NCBI GenBank assembly: GCA_015178975.1
Contig: WHVD01000076.1
Coordinates: 248,001 to 312,000, forward strand
Direction of reading: 5' to 3'
Length of the DNA stretch: 64,000 nucleotides
DNA from: Hysterangium stoloniferum
Lineage: Eukaryota; Basidiomycota; Agaricomycetes; Hysterangiales; Hysterangiaceae
Under the pieces are notes generated by a model, which was given only the letters and a program-made list of their open reading frames with translations, was not told where the DNA came from and ran no database searches. The position numbers were made by a program, and so were the translations under genes. Below are positions 21,379-31,407 of this stretch, one piece after another (within the stretch, counting starts at the first letter, position 1; every line of letters starts with the position of its first letter).

Positions 21379-21502
21379 TGTTAGAACTCATAGTGTTGCA
21401 TATCATTGATTTGTCTCAATGCTCAGCTAAGATATACTTTACAGTAGCTTAGTCATACATAGAAACTTTGTCCATTTTTCTATAAACTGTCAACATCTTA
21501 CA
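21379..21502 (+). repeat. 3' LTR of the TR-GAG element (124 bp)
   Basis: It starts TGTTAGAACTCATAG and ends AACATCTTACA, preceded by AAAGTGGGCT and followed by CTCTT. Most of its length matches the 5' LTR. Confidence 0.85.
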
Positions 21503-21507
21503 CTCTT

Positions 21508-23790
21508 GTCTCCCAGTGGCCCTTGTCCTGTGCCTCCCTGGGTGGTCCAATATAACCTCCTTGCCTTGTGTTGATATCCTTCTCCCTGTATCATATCATT
21601 CTTTGTGGCTATCTCTCCACATTTTTACACTGGCTAGATCTATTGTCTTTCCAGTTGGATCCATTGTCACTCTCTTCTTTCCAATTTGCACTGCTTGTTC
21701 CCCCTATGCTTCACTTCCACCACCTCTGCCTGATCCACCCCCACCATGCTCTTCCACCCCCACTTTCCTTCCCTTCTTCCCTTTGCCACTCCCTTTTCTC
21801 CCATCCCACAGTTCATTTGTCAATATTCGTTTGCATATCATCAGTGTTAGGAGGAGGGTGGGTGCACTTCCCTTTAAACAAAGTGGTAGTCACTCTGGCT
21901 GCACACACAAGGTACTTCCAGCACTTACCGAAGAGTCTTTAATTCTTCCCTCTTCACCCTATTCCAGGCACATATACTCATTAAATATATTAATGTACTG
22001 CACTGTTCACTTTGAATAAAATCTCCAACATTTTTTACCCAGAGGAGAGAGCAGGTTTCAGGTCTAAACATTAATTAGGTCTTCTGCAATCCACTGAGTA
22101 GTGGAATTGAAATTTGATGTCTCATGAGGTGATTGGTCAGGACAGGGATGTTTGAATTGAAAAATTTTACAGGCTTCCACCAACAGTAATCTTCCTGTAA
22201 TGTGCTCAGTCTCTCCATCTATAACAGCACAAAAAGATGACTAATCTTTGGGCTCATTCCATATTTCCTGTTGTATTATCCCACTGTGTACTATACAATG
22301 GAGCAATTCTTATACTATTCTTCATGTTTAGAATATCCAAACAGGGTCATGCCTTCCTAGCATTATGTTTGAATGTTTTTGAAACAGGATGTGAACATTT
22401 ATCTACCAATTTTAAGCATATTTGTTCAAATAGGCTCTAGCACTCTAAGTCTAGGTCAAGCTTACACAGCCATACCAAGCTGTATCATAGCTTAAATATG
22501 TGTACCATTATCTCACCCTCATATTGGCCATAACCTATTTAACACTACTGTAATTGCAGCTCCATACTTCAGTCAAACCACTTACTTGTATCAATTGAGG
22601 TATGTTACCACCATTATATTTCCAGTTATGTTAGTTCACTAAATGTACCACAGTGTATTTGTTACAATATTCTTTTCCTGGCTTCACACCAAAAATCTCA
22701 GTGACAATTCACAGCACTACTTCACACTTGACTCCAAATTTAACTGGAAGAGTCAGCTTCTCTGTGTCGAATTGCTGCTGAATTCTGGAGACTCAACTCT
22801 TTATCTGCATACATCTCTGTATATCCCCAATGACTCTGACAAGCTAAATCCCCCCCAACTACATAGGTCATCACTTAGATGAGGAAAGCTTCCTTTTTCT
22901 CAAGAGATAATGAGGGCCTATATCAATCATTATTATAGAAAAAATAATGGCCACTACTGGAACAGTTTTGGTGAATCTTCAATAGAATAGATTGATGCAC
23001 CCTCTGCCTGCATGTTCAACATGAGATCCTAGATGAGACCAGAATCATTGAGAAGGAAGAGGTTAGATCACTAACAGAGAGGCCTTCAATATTCAAAGAG
23101 ATGGCAATATTTCAGCAGTATGTTACCTATAGATATAAAGTACACTTTCCTTCAGCTGATTTGTTTGAGGTTGTGTGCTGTTTATTCTTGGGCTGGGGTA
23201 ATGTGATCATGCAGGCCTCCAATGACTGCAAGATAGATATACTTTAATATTGTTGCCAGGTGTTACCTCATGCCTGTATAGTATTATTTAGAAAATGGCT
23301 TTCCTCAAACCTCACCTATGCTTCCAACATCCATGTACACTGGAATGTACCCTACACTCAATGATGATGTCAAAAAAAAAAATTGATTTTACACTCAATG
23401 GTAATCCCCCAAATGGTGACCCGTGTATTTCCAAAGATGATAATGATGTGGCACCTTTCAATTGGGATGAGGGATCTGATGATGTCTTGGAGAGAATGTT
23501 CCATCTAACTGAGAGGCAGTCTCAGCATCTGACATCAAGGTTATTGCCTCTGATTTTCTGGGGACACTTCTTGTAAGGAAATCTATTGTTGTAGAAGTGA
23601 GGGGGACTGGATAATATTTAGGATCATTGGTCATCCTTAGAAAGGGGGTTGCACATGCTCATACCTGAAGATGTGACAAATGATATCCTTTTGGCACATT
23701 ACATTGAATGTGAATCACTTTGGTATTTAGCCAGCAAAGTTGCTTCATACAATGATATTCTTTTGAATGTATTGACAGACATAAATCCAT
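21508..23790. other. CpG-poor stretch with unrecognised coding relics
   Basis: 21508-22000 is pyrimidine-rich and similar in style to 19500-19760. 22900-23770 holds short open stretches in changing frames (for example EMAIFQQYVTYRYKVHFPSAD near 23100 and IPEDVTNDILLAHYIECESL near 23660), suggesting a decayed transposon or host gene. No family is recognised. Confidence 0.35.
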
Positions 23791-23839
23791 CTTGGAATTA
23801 ATGCTGATGATGAAAATCAGCTTTTATCCTGATGCCCTG

Positions 23840-24486
23840 TGGGTAATAAAACCCTTGCATCATTACAATTATATGGTTGTTGGACTCCTGCTTCCCCTAC
23901 AGAACACAGAACACCTACTCTCTTCCCAAATTTCTGCCGGAGCTTCTGGTAGAACTTCACACCTTTATACCTCTTTGTAGGAGGGTATTTGGGGTATCTA
24001 TGCCCACCACTATCCACACCAGGGCTTCCTCTAATGCCCCTGATCTCTCCATGGCCTCCTGAATGAGTGGACATTTGGCCTTGAGATACACACAAGGCCA
24101 GCATCCCAGGCCCTAACCATATTTTCAGAAACACTTGATGTCCCAGTAATGACAACTGGAGCACCATGGGTCATGCTTCAACTCTAGAACTCTAGGTGAG
24201 TTGGCAGCCCTCTGTTGACTGACTATTTCTTTCCATGAGTATTGGGAAACTCTGCAGAAACTGCACTCACCCTTTGGTTGGAAGGCCCAGGCTCTCCCTC
24301 AGACTCTGTTTCCATCTCCTTGCACTACTTGTCCAAAAGAAATAAATGGCTACCTTTCCATATTTTCTCTGCTGCAATCCAAGTGGCCTTCACTTTCTTC
24401 TCCTCCTCCTTCCTCTGCTCTTCTTCCTTCTCTGCAGCCAATGCTGCCTGGTACTCTTTTTATAACTCCTCATTGGCTTCAGTAGA
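23840..24486 (-). pseudogene. Antisense accessory gene, copy 3 (no adjoining pol), decayed
   Basis: It reads leftward from 24486. A coiled coil like copies 1 and 2 (KEYQAALAAEKEEEQRKEEE) is followed by a short intron-like gap with GTAGCC and AAGTAG ends, an acidic exon (ETESEGEPGPSNQ), and a Cys cluster near 24170-24080 with CSSCHYWDIKC and then CWPCVYLKAKC. All six Cys are present, but stops fall between the third and fourth Cys. One stop is at the same place as the TGA of copy 2. The N-terminal side ends where an inverted-repeat segment begins at 24487. No chromodomain was found to its left, so it may be a displaced fragment of another gypsy element. Confidence 0.65.
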
Positions 24487-26325
24487 TATCAGAAAGTCGA
24501 TCATGTCAGGATATTAATTTACCATTCTATCCTGCTCTCGAGGTAAGCAATCCACAGTGTGTGGCTCCCGTTGTAACACGGCTATCCAGCCAAATATCGG
24601 GGCTGGGAGTCACAGTTCTGCCACAACAATCTAAGGCTAGAAAAAATGGGCACCTTGTGATGCTCTTGGTGAAGAGGCAGAAAAATCCCTAAAGGTGATC
24701 TACAGACTTAGTTATGCAATTCTGGAAGGTGACACCATGTCTCGTTTGAGCACGAGATGTGTAGTCATAAAATCAGTTAATAACCCTTCAGGACATAGGG
24801 CAGGAAGATAAAAAGAGATGCAAATATAAATATAAACAAAGAAAAGCAACGTTGATGCAGTTTGTTAGCCTGAGCATGACAGAACTCAGTATTTACCTGG
24901 AATAGCAGTAGCATGAAACTGATTCTGCATTCCGAGTTTGCATTAGGATACACCATACTGTTACGACCGGTATTCCCGCTGGACTCCAGGAACTAACTTA
25001 TACACACCCGTGCCCTATATGCACCAATTGTCAGTTTACCGGAATTCCCGCTGGACCCCGTACGTCAGACTTGTCTACATTCAACTTCATTACATTGTGT
25101 TTCAGTCACTGGAATACCCACCAGACTCCATCTTTGTCTATGTCCGACCTCACCCACGCATCAGTCACCGGACCCCACTCGGAAAACCCGTCATCCCTCT
25201 AACAGAGCCCTGTTCCCATTTTAGTCAAATGACCTGTCACAATTCAGACTCCACTCCCGCTCCATTATGGTTTATGATTTGTCATGTTTCGGACTCCACT
25301 CCATTCCATCCCATTCCTAATACCAATTTTGGTGTTTACTATTCCCATTTCATGTTTTGCTAGTTTCGTTTCATTATTACTGGATTTGGTATGGTCTATA
25401 TAGTCTGGCAGATGTTGTACATACAATCCAGTCAGAAAATCAGCTTAGATTCCCCCCAGTAATCTGACACATTTTCCGCTCTAAACTCCTACTTGAATTA
25501 CACCGCTCACACTAGTCGGAGCCCATGGGCTCCGGCACATCTATCTCTCCTATTTATCTCAACTCCCGACCTCTCGACCCACAACCTCTGACCTACAACC
25601 CCCCGAGCCACGAACCCTGCCCAGATTCCCCGGGACTCCCGTCCACCTGTCTGAAATTGGACAACACAATCTCATGAGGGTGCAGCCTATAAGCTGAAGC
25701 CAAGTCCTACCAGATATCCCACGGGTTTCTCCGGAAACCCACCGTGTACATACCCTAACACATACCATCTTCATCTGAAATGTCAGAATAGAGCACCCCA
25801 GGATGGTCAGAACAATATCATTTCCCCACCTATCAGCTATATGTTTGGGTTTCAATCAGGGATTCATACGTGATTTCACTTTACACTTCATATTCCAGAC
25901 CATCTGGAGTCCACAATGTCAACCATCATCTCGAATAGTTCCATGTTTATGTCTAGCAGGGAGACACCCAGTTACTTCAGTTAAAATGTTACTTAGAATC
26001 TAATGGACGTATCAATAGCATAGTGCTGTGGCATTTTATCCTTAAATTATTTCTACCAAAATTGAGCTATGACATGCCATGTGAACTGGACAGGAAATGA
26101 GTAATGGTGGGCCAGAATCACATCACTATGTCTGTAGATCTTCTGATTTTTCTACTTCTAAGAGTTGCCGTCCTTCATAGCCTTAGATTGTATCACAGAA
26201 CTGCCACGACATCACGGGCCCCAATATTCAGCTGAACAGCCGTGAGCCACATGCTGTGGATTGCTTACATTGAGAGTGGGATAGAATGGTAAATTAATAT
26301 CCTGACATGATCGACTTTCTGATAT
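24487..26325. repeat. Inverted-repeat segment 1, upstream of hydrophobin relic 1
   Basis: The left arm starts TAGATATCAGAAAGTCGATC at 24487. The right arm, read backward from 26325, starts with the same bases. Similarity continues for roughly 230 bp with gaps (GTGTGGCTCC against CATGTGGCTC, ACAATCTAAGGCTA, GATCTACAGACTTAGT). The interior from 24660 to 24958 matches 31740-32340. A TA at each edge could be a target duplication. It is interrupted by solo LTR C2. No transposase is visible, so it may be a non-autonomous DNA transposon or a rearranged duplication. Confidence 0.6.
24959..25760 (+). repeat. Solo LTR C2 (802 bp), duplication CATAC
   Basis: It starts TGTTACGACCGG and ends ACCCTAACA, with CATAC at 24954-24958 and 25761-25765. 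TATA-like GTCTATATAG lies near 25392 and the shared motif at 25685-25708. It is in the same family as the 3' LTR of gypsy element 2. Confidence 0.93.
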
Positions 26326-26393
26326 CTACTTTGTGAATAATGATTGCATATGCAGTTTTGGAAAATAAAAGAAAATTTAGGTGTCTTTTCGAG

Positions 26394-26475
26394 TATAAAG
26401 GCCTGCGAGTGAACTCATTTCCCCACTCCAACAACATACTTGAGCATTATCTCATCTCCTCTGAAATAAATTACA
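26394..26475 (+). promoter_or_regulatory. TATA box and leader of hydrophobin relic 1
   Basis: TATAAAGGCCTGCGAGTGAAC starts 82 bp before the ATG. The block through CATTTCCCCA matches the equivalent region upstream of relic 2 on the minus strand (TATA near 31403-31396), so the two genes share a promoter by descent. Confidence 0.6.
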
Positions 26476-26725
26476 ATGAAATTCATTCTTGCCGTCCCTG
26501 CTGTCTTTGGTCTCCTCGCTGCTGCTGCTGCATCCACTCCTCTTTCTCAATGCAACACAGGTAGTTCCACTCCACTCCTCTAGCAATCCACTTTACTGAG
26601 AGGCCCTGCTATCTTAGGATCTCAAAAATGTTGCAAGAACGTTGGAGCTGCAGGCAGTGACCCTATTAGTGCGCTCCTGAAGCCGCTCAACATTGTCCTT
26701 GACAATCCCACTGTTATTGTTGGAA
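26476..26725 (+). pseudogene. Hydrophobin relic 1, truncated after the third cysteine
   Basis: Exon 1 (26476-26560) encodes a signal peptide of the type MKFILAVPAVFGLLAAAAAS followed by LSQCNTG. A GT-AG intron (26561-26617) follows, then exon 2 with SQKCCKNVGAAG and LLKPLNIVLDNPTVIVG. This is the C1 and C2-C3 part of a class I hydrophobin, a small secreted coat protein of aerial hyphae. After IVG the sequence no longer matches: Cys 4 to 8 are missing and unrelated DNA follows. The start fits because the signal peptide begins at the first ATG after a TATA box. The open part is undamaged. Confidence 0.75.
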
Positions 26726-27197
26726 ATTTAGAGCATCCACATTTTCTCGCAGCCCATATGTCGTCGACTCCTACACCACAGATTCCCGAATTCATACATT
26801 CATACAATGAAAGTAGGACTTCTGTGACATGAGATCTGTGTCACCATCAATGGCTATAGTTTTCGAGGACATTAATGGTGGGAGATGTTGGAAATGTTGG
26901 TGAAACACCCTTCTCCTAGGGGTGGTTCACCTATTCCCTCAACTTTTTATATGAAAATGCTAATTGTAGACCGTGTTTTTGAAGGCTAATGCATGATTTT
27001 ACTTGTGTACTACATCTAAACTCACACCAAACCTATCATGTCAGAAGGTGATTCACTAACTGACACATTGATTGAGACACACATACTTTTATTACAAGTC
27101 TATTAAACCCTTGTAGATTGTGTATCCAATAAGTTAACTCATACTATTTTGAATAGGAGATATGTGAGATTGTGTATTGCTAGCACTGTTACCCAGT

Positions 27198-27269
27198 GGC
27201 CAGGTGGTGTAATTGACAATAGCCTTTCTATATATGTAGCAGCCCTTGGTTCAATGCCCAGTCTGGCCA
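27198..27269 (+). tRNA. tRNA-like sequence, probably a relic or SINE head
   Basis: 72 nt with a possible 7-bp acceptor stem (GGCCAGG with TCTGGCC, one G-T pair), an A-box-like GGCCAGGTGG, and a B box GGTTCAATGCC inside a T-arm with one mismatch. The D and anticodon arms fold poorly and an anticodon cannot be assigned, so a working tRNA is unlikely. It lies in a CpG-poor, gene-free stretch. Confidence 0.3.
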
Positions 27270-27822
27270 TTCATTTTCTACACTTTTAACAAGATATTTT
27301 CCCCAGATACCCAGATATATAAAGCTGTTGAACATCCCTAAACAGGACTGTCATGGGGTCTATAGGAAAGTGTTGCAGCATGTTTTTCTTTCCAAAATAA
27401 GTAGTTACCTCATTAATTTTTCATTGGAAAATTGTCAAAATATATTTGACTTTAGGACCTCAGAACACAAGAAATACTACATATAGTATGCATTTTCCTC
27501 CTAAAACATACCTTGTGTACCACTTTAATTGATATATCACTAGTTTTAGCCCATAATTGAGTAATATACATACCCAAATAAAGTTATTAGAGTGTTAAAT
27601 AACAAAATATGACATCCAAAATACATGGGTTCTGTCACAGCCATTGCAAGAGCAGTCCTGACAATTTTCCTGACAGCCTTTCAACTCTTCAACTCAACTA
27701 TCATTCAACTTTTTCAACTTAACCATCAACTTGTCTCAGATTGACATCATTCATTATTTCATCCATGATCTCATTCTTAAGTCATATAATGGTCATTGAC
27801 TGATATTGAAAGGCATAAAAGG

Positions 27823-28334
27823 TGTTACAATCTCTTCCCAGATATTTCAATATTCTGATGAAATTCCCACCTCCAGAACATTATCAATTCCCAGACATTT
27901 CAAACCTTGCCCTTGTTTCATATTTGGTAACTTGTCTGTTGAAGTATTCATTTGTTTGCTTATTATGCCCCCAATTTGAAATCCCTATCTTAATCCATCT
28001 TATTGTGATCTCAGTTTGTAGTACAATTACAAGAAAGCTATATTAGTTCCATGCATTTGTACATATTGTACACCTCAGACCTGATATCAACTTAGTTACT
28101 GTAGCTTGTTCCTCTTCTCTTTCTATATGCTTGATATTCAGAACTCCTTGGAACTATGAATATACATATGCTCTCCAGCATAAACAGACCCTCTGAAATT
28201 AAGGACACCTGAGAATTTGCATAGGGGCACAGCAGATAAGCTGAAGCCAAGTCCTGATCCCTACCTGGAAGTATCCAAAATCCCAGTTCTTTCCTGATGG
28301 TTTCCAGAAGAGGTTTCTGACATGGCACTTAACA
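27823..28334 (+). repeat. 5' LTR of gypsy element 5 (family B4, 512 bp)
   Basis: It starts TGTTACAATCTCTTCCCAG and ends ATGGCACTTAACA. The ending matches LTR B1 read on its own strand. Landmarks CTTGATATTCAGAACTCC and the shared motif (28226-28255) are present. The flanks (AAAGG left, GTATA right) do not match, and gag follows on the same strand, so this is a 5' LTR and not a solo LTR. GTATATCAGAGCTC just after it may be a decayed tRNA-Met primer site. Confidence 0.8.
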
Positions 28335-29260
28335 GTATATCAGAGCTCACACTTATGACTTGCTCATTATGGGTCCCAAATGTAAAGCTACTGAATGACC
28401 ATCTCAACTTCAATCCCCTTTGCAACTCTATACCAACCAGCTTGATACTCCAGCTCAGCCTATTGTATCAGGTTCTCAAAGTCATTTCATTGAGGTTTCC
28501 AATGTTCCTGAGGATCCCAAAGATGATGAGGAAAACCCAGATTCTCCCATCAAACCCCCAGGACATCCTACCAAAGATCCAACTACACTACTCTTTAAGT
28601 CCCTCAGAAACTTCCCAGACTATTTGAAAGTGGCCAATGCAATGCTGTTTTAGTTTCCATGGCAGACCTTCTGCATTCAAAACTGACAGTTGAAAAGTCA
28701 AATTTGCACTCTCTTATCTCAATGATGCCATGCAGGATTGGTTTCAACCCAGACTTTCCAGATTATCCAATGAGACACCTGCTTGGCTCAATAGTTGGGA
28801 TGCATTTGTTGAAGAACTGGAAACTAACTTTGGACCTTAGATCAATCTGGTGATGCCAAAAATGAACTTATGACACTTTAAGGTGAAGGACAATCAATGA
28901 GTCTCCAATTATCCCATTAAGTTCAACACCCTCACTGTGCACTGTGGTTGGGATGATTCTGTGCTCAGACACCATTTTTAGATGGGTCTTCCATCCCACC
29001 TGAAAGATGACATCTGCAAAGAAGGAAAGCCCAAAACTCTCCAACTCATGTGGATGAAAGCTCAGAAAGCTGATAGCCACTATTGGGAATGCCATATGAA
29101 AACTTTCCAAGAAAATCTGACAGAATGTGTTCAAAACAACAAGGCATTGAATAGCAAGTCTTCTGGCAACAACTCTGGATCAGTAAGTCAGAGGTCAATC
29201 ACTGAAATAGTGGGATTGGCATCTGCACACTCCTGTCTTCTCACATGTACAGCTTGATGT
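28335..29260 (+). pseudogene. Gypsy element 5 gag, decayed and truncated
   Basis: Open pieces in order: EVSNVPEDPKDDEENPDSP then LFKSLRNFPDYLKVANAM (28420-28653), a broken middle, then YGLPSHLKDDICKEGKPKTL-type sequence with LMWMKAQKADSHYWE (28982-29110). The last part is the typical end of the Retrotrans_gag domain. Several stops and frame changes are present, and no zinc knuckle, protease or RT follows. CpG is very scarce. It is truncated before 29300. Confidence 0.72.
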
Positions 29261-29299
29261 TGATTGCTTCAAGAGGAACAAATTAGGGAAGAATGAAAA

Positions 29300-30790
29300 T
29301 ATTATTCCAAGAGAGATATGACTGCTAATGTAGTGTTTAAAGATATTATTATTGACCCATTAGTAAGTAGCCAGGCCCAGTTGCAAAGAGAGTGACTTAT
29401 GTACATACATACATATGGTAAGTATAGAATTATAAAAAAAATTAGATAGGTTTCTGAGTTAGATCACATGCTCTTATAAATACTTAGAATTGTTGACACA
29501 GAGGAAGGTTGTGGGATATGTGGGGGGCTTCCCCTCCCACAGGTTCACCCCTTGTTTATTCCAAAAGGATGCTCTACAGATGATTGTTTGACTAACCTTT
29601 ATGTGATGCAGGATATATGTACATATATTCATATTTCCTCCTGTAGAGTATTGCCTGATGGAGTGGATCTGATGAAATATTAATTTTATGTCAAGCAAGG
29701 TAAATATACATAAATGTACATATACTTGATTGAGTAAATACTTTTAAGTTTTTGGTTATCCTCTTCAGCATACCCACAATTATTTTAGAACCCCTAGTAA
29801 ACCTAATCCTTAACAACTCTCAACAGATGTCTACTGTGAACATTATTCCATTGTCAATGGTTGTACACTATCTATGGTTATGAACCTTCACTTGTCATCC
29901 ATCCACTGCCAAAGGTCATCCATTGTCCACAGTTATTCAATGTCACATTTCACAGTTATTGTCTGCTGGTGGCCATTGACTTTACACTGTCATTGTGTTA
30001 CAACCATGTCTAGTCGGTACAAAAGCTTACTATAGATCTAGGGAGTCTAGAAGGCTTGGGAGTCTACATAGTGGGTGTAGACATTCCCAAATCCCTGATG
30101 AAAGTAACTCAATTCTGGTTATGCTGAAATCGGAGGACACGGGTCCTCCTTGCCGTTTGTTAAGTTTTGGTTGGGAGTAGAAGGCTTCAAGGAGTGGAAA
30201 CCTGACTCACTTTAAATACAGCCTCAATAGAGTATTCTCAAATAAAATATATGAAAAAAAAAAATACAAAATAAAGAAGTTGGCTCGTTTGTCTGCTTTC
30301 GCTCTTGTGCAAGAACACTTTTGAAGTGGAAAATTTGCTTTGAGAATGAAGCAAATCAGAGTCAAGCGACAACAGGCTCTTGTTCCATTGTTGAAGGAGT
30401 CTCGAAGGTCCCCAGCATCATCTCTATTTGTTTCACTGTGTGCATTAGCTGCACGAGGGTATCCAGTTGGAATTTGCAGACAGAATAGTAGAATCGGAAG
30501 AACCAAGGCAGAGTCTATGAACACCTGGCGAATTTCGTTCAAATGGTCGTGGGAGTGATCAGTAATCAGGTACGTCAAGATACGGAGTTTGCCATCCTCT
30601 GCCGGGTAAACTAAATTTTGACTTATTTTTCAGCCAAAACGGAACATTGTCTATTGAAGCGTCACTTTGTCATTCATTATAATTTTAAGGCAGAGCAGTT
30701 TAAGACTACGAATGTAACCAGTATACGAGAAACACACCAAGGAGTGTGCAATGGACAGATCCTCCATTTTGTATAAATTATACAGCATCT
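29300..30790. other. Stretch without a supported gene
   Basis: 29300-30000 is AT-rich with no coding signal. 30023-30100 is an inverted copy of 13731-13791 (CTAGGGAGTCTA and GGGTGTAGACATTCCCAAAT words). The open frames near 30200-30580 show no known motif. Confidence 0.35.
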
Positions 30791-30802
30791 TTCCGAAATA
30801 GA

Positions 30803-31320
30803 TTAGAGGGATATGGGAGTGCAACCGACGTTGACCTACATGCCCAATTAGTGGGATTTCTCTTTGTACGAATTTAGTACTTACAACATCGTTGAACTTA
30901 ACATCCTTGCAGCATACAGGGTTTTCGGTGCACTGTGCACCTTTTTCGTCTCCACTGTCAAAGATATCTCAGAGAATTACGAGGAGGATGCTACACTAAA
31001 ACCTACGCCAGAATGAGGGGTGTACACTCCAACCCAACAATAGCACTAGGATCGTCGAGGACAATGTTGAGCGGCTTCAGGAGCCCGTTCATGGTGGCGC
31101 TGCCTGCTGGCTCCAACGTTCTTGCAACATTTGGGAGATCTTAAGGTGGCAAGGCTCATCAGTAAAGTGAATTACTGGAGGAATGGAGTATAACTACCTT
31201 TGTTGCATTGAGAAGGAGGAGGGGGGACTTGGTGATGCAGCAGAAGGAGGAGGGGGATTTGGTGGTGCAGCAGCGGCAGCAAGGAGACCGAAGACAGCAG
31301 GACAACAAGAACGATTTCAT
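30803..31320 (-). pseudogene. Hydrophobin relic 2, full eight-cysteine layout but frameshifted
   Basis: The ATG is at 31320-31318. Exons read leftward: signal peptide and first Cys; KCCKNVGA with the second and third Cys then GLECTPLIL (to 31007); GDEKGAQCTENPVCCKDVKF (30954-30885); and VNVGCTPISL then stop (30835-30803). Cys order C-CC-C-C-CC-C fits a class I hydrophobin. Damage: a one-base loss in the signal peptide compared with relic 1, an inserted Pro/Ser-rich stretch, an acceptor that reads TTAA where relic 1 has TTAG, and an extra base after KNVGA. CpG is largely kept, so the damage is not mainly CpG decay. It lies opposite in orientation to relic 1. Confidence 0.75.
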
Positions 31321-31407
31321 TTTGATTGACTGAAGAGGAAGCGATAAAATGTTCAACTGTGTTGTTTTTCTGGGGAAATGTGTTCACTCGCTGGCCTTTT
31401 ATACTCA

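Larger units (their letters stand above)
19761..21502 (+). mobile_element. Gag-only copia-type LTR element (TR-GAG), 1.74 kb, duplication CTCTT
   Basis: Two short related LTRs (19761-19875 and 21379-21502; TGTTAGAACT at the start and CATCTTACA at the end) enclose one gag frame and no protease, RT or integrase. CTCTT flanks both sides (19756-19760 and 21503-21507). A primer site lies directly after the 5' LTR, and a purine tract (AAAGTGGGCT) lies before the 3' LTR. Such elements are non-autonomous and would need polymerase from a related copia element. The internal region contains no CG dinucleotide that I could find. It is further inserted by a 375-bp foldback element. Confidence 0.88.

Noticed and set aside
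24487..26325. Reading segment 1 as a complete Tc1/mariner element
   Set aside because: A TA at each edge is compatible, but no transposase is present and the homologous segment 2 extends about 80 bp beyond the equivalent edge.
27629..27822. Fragment of LTR A (CTGTCACAGCCATT)
   Set aside because: Only about 14 bases match; no ends or further similarity.
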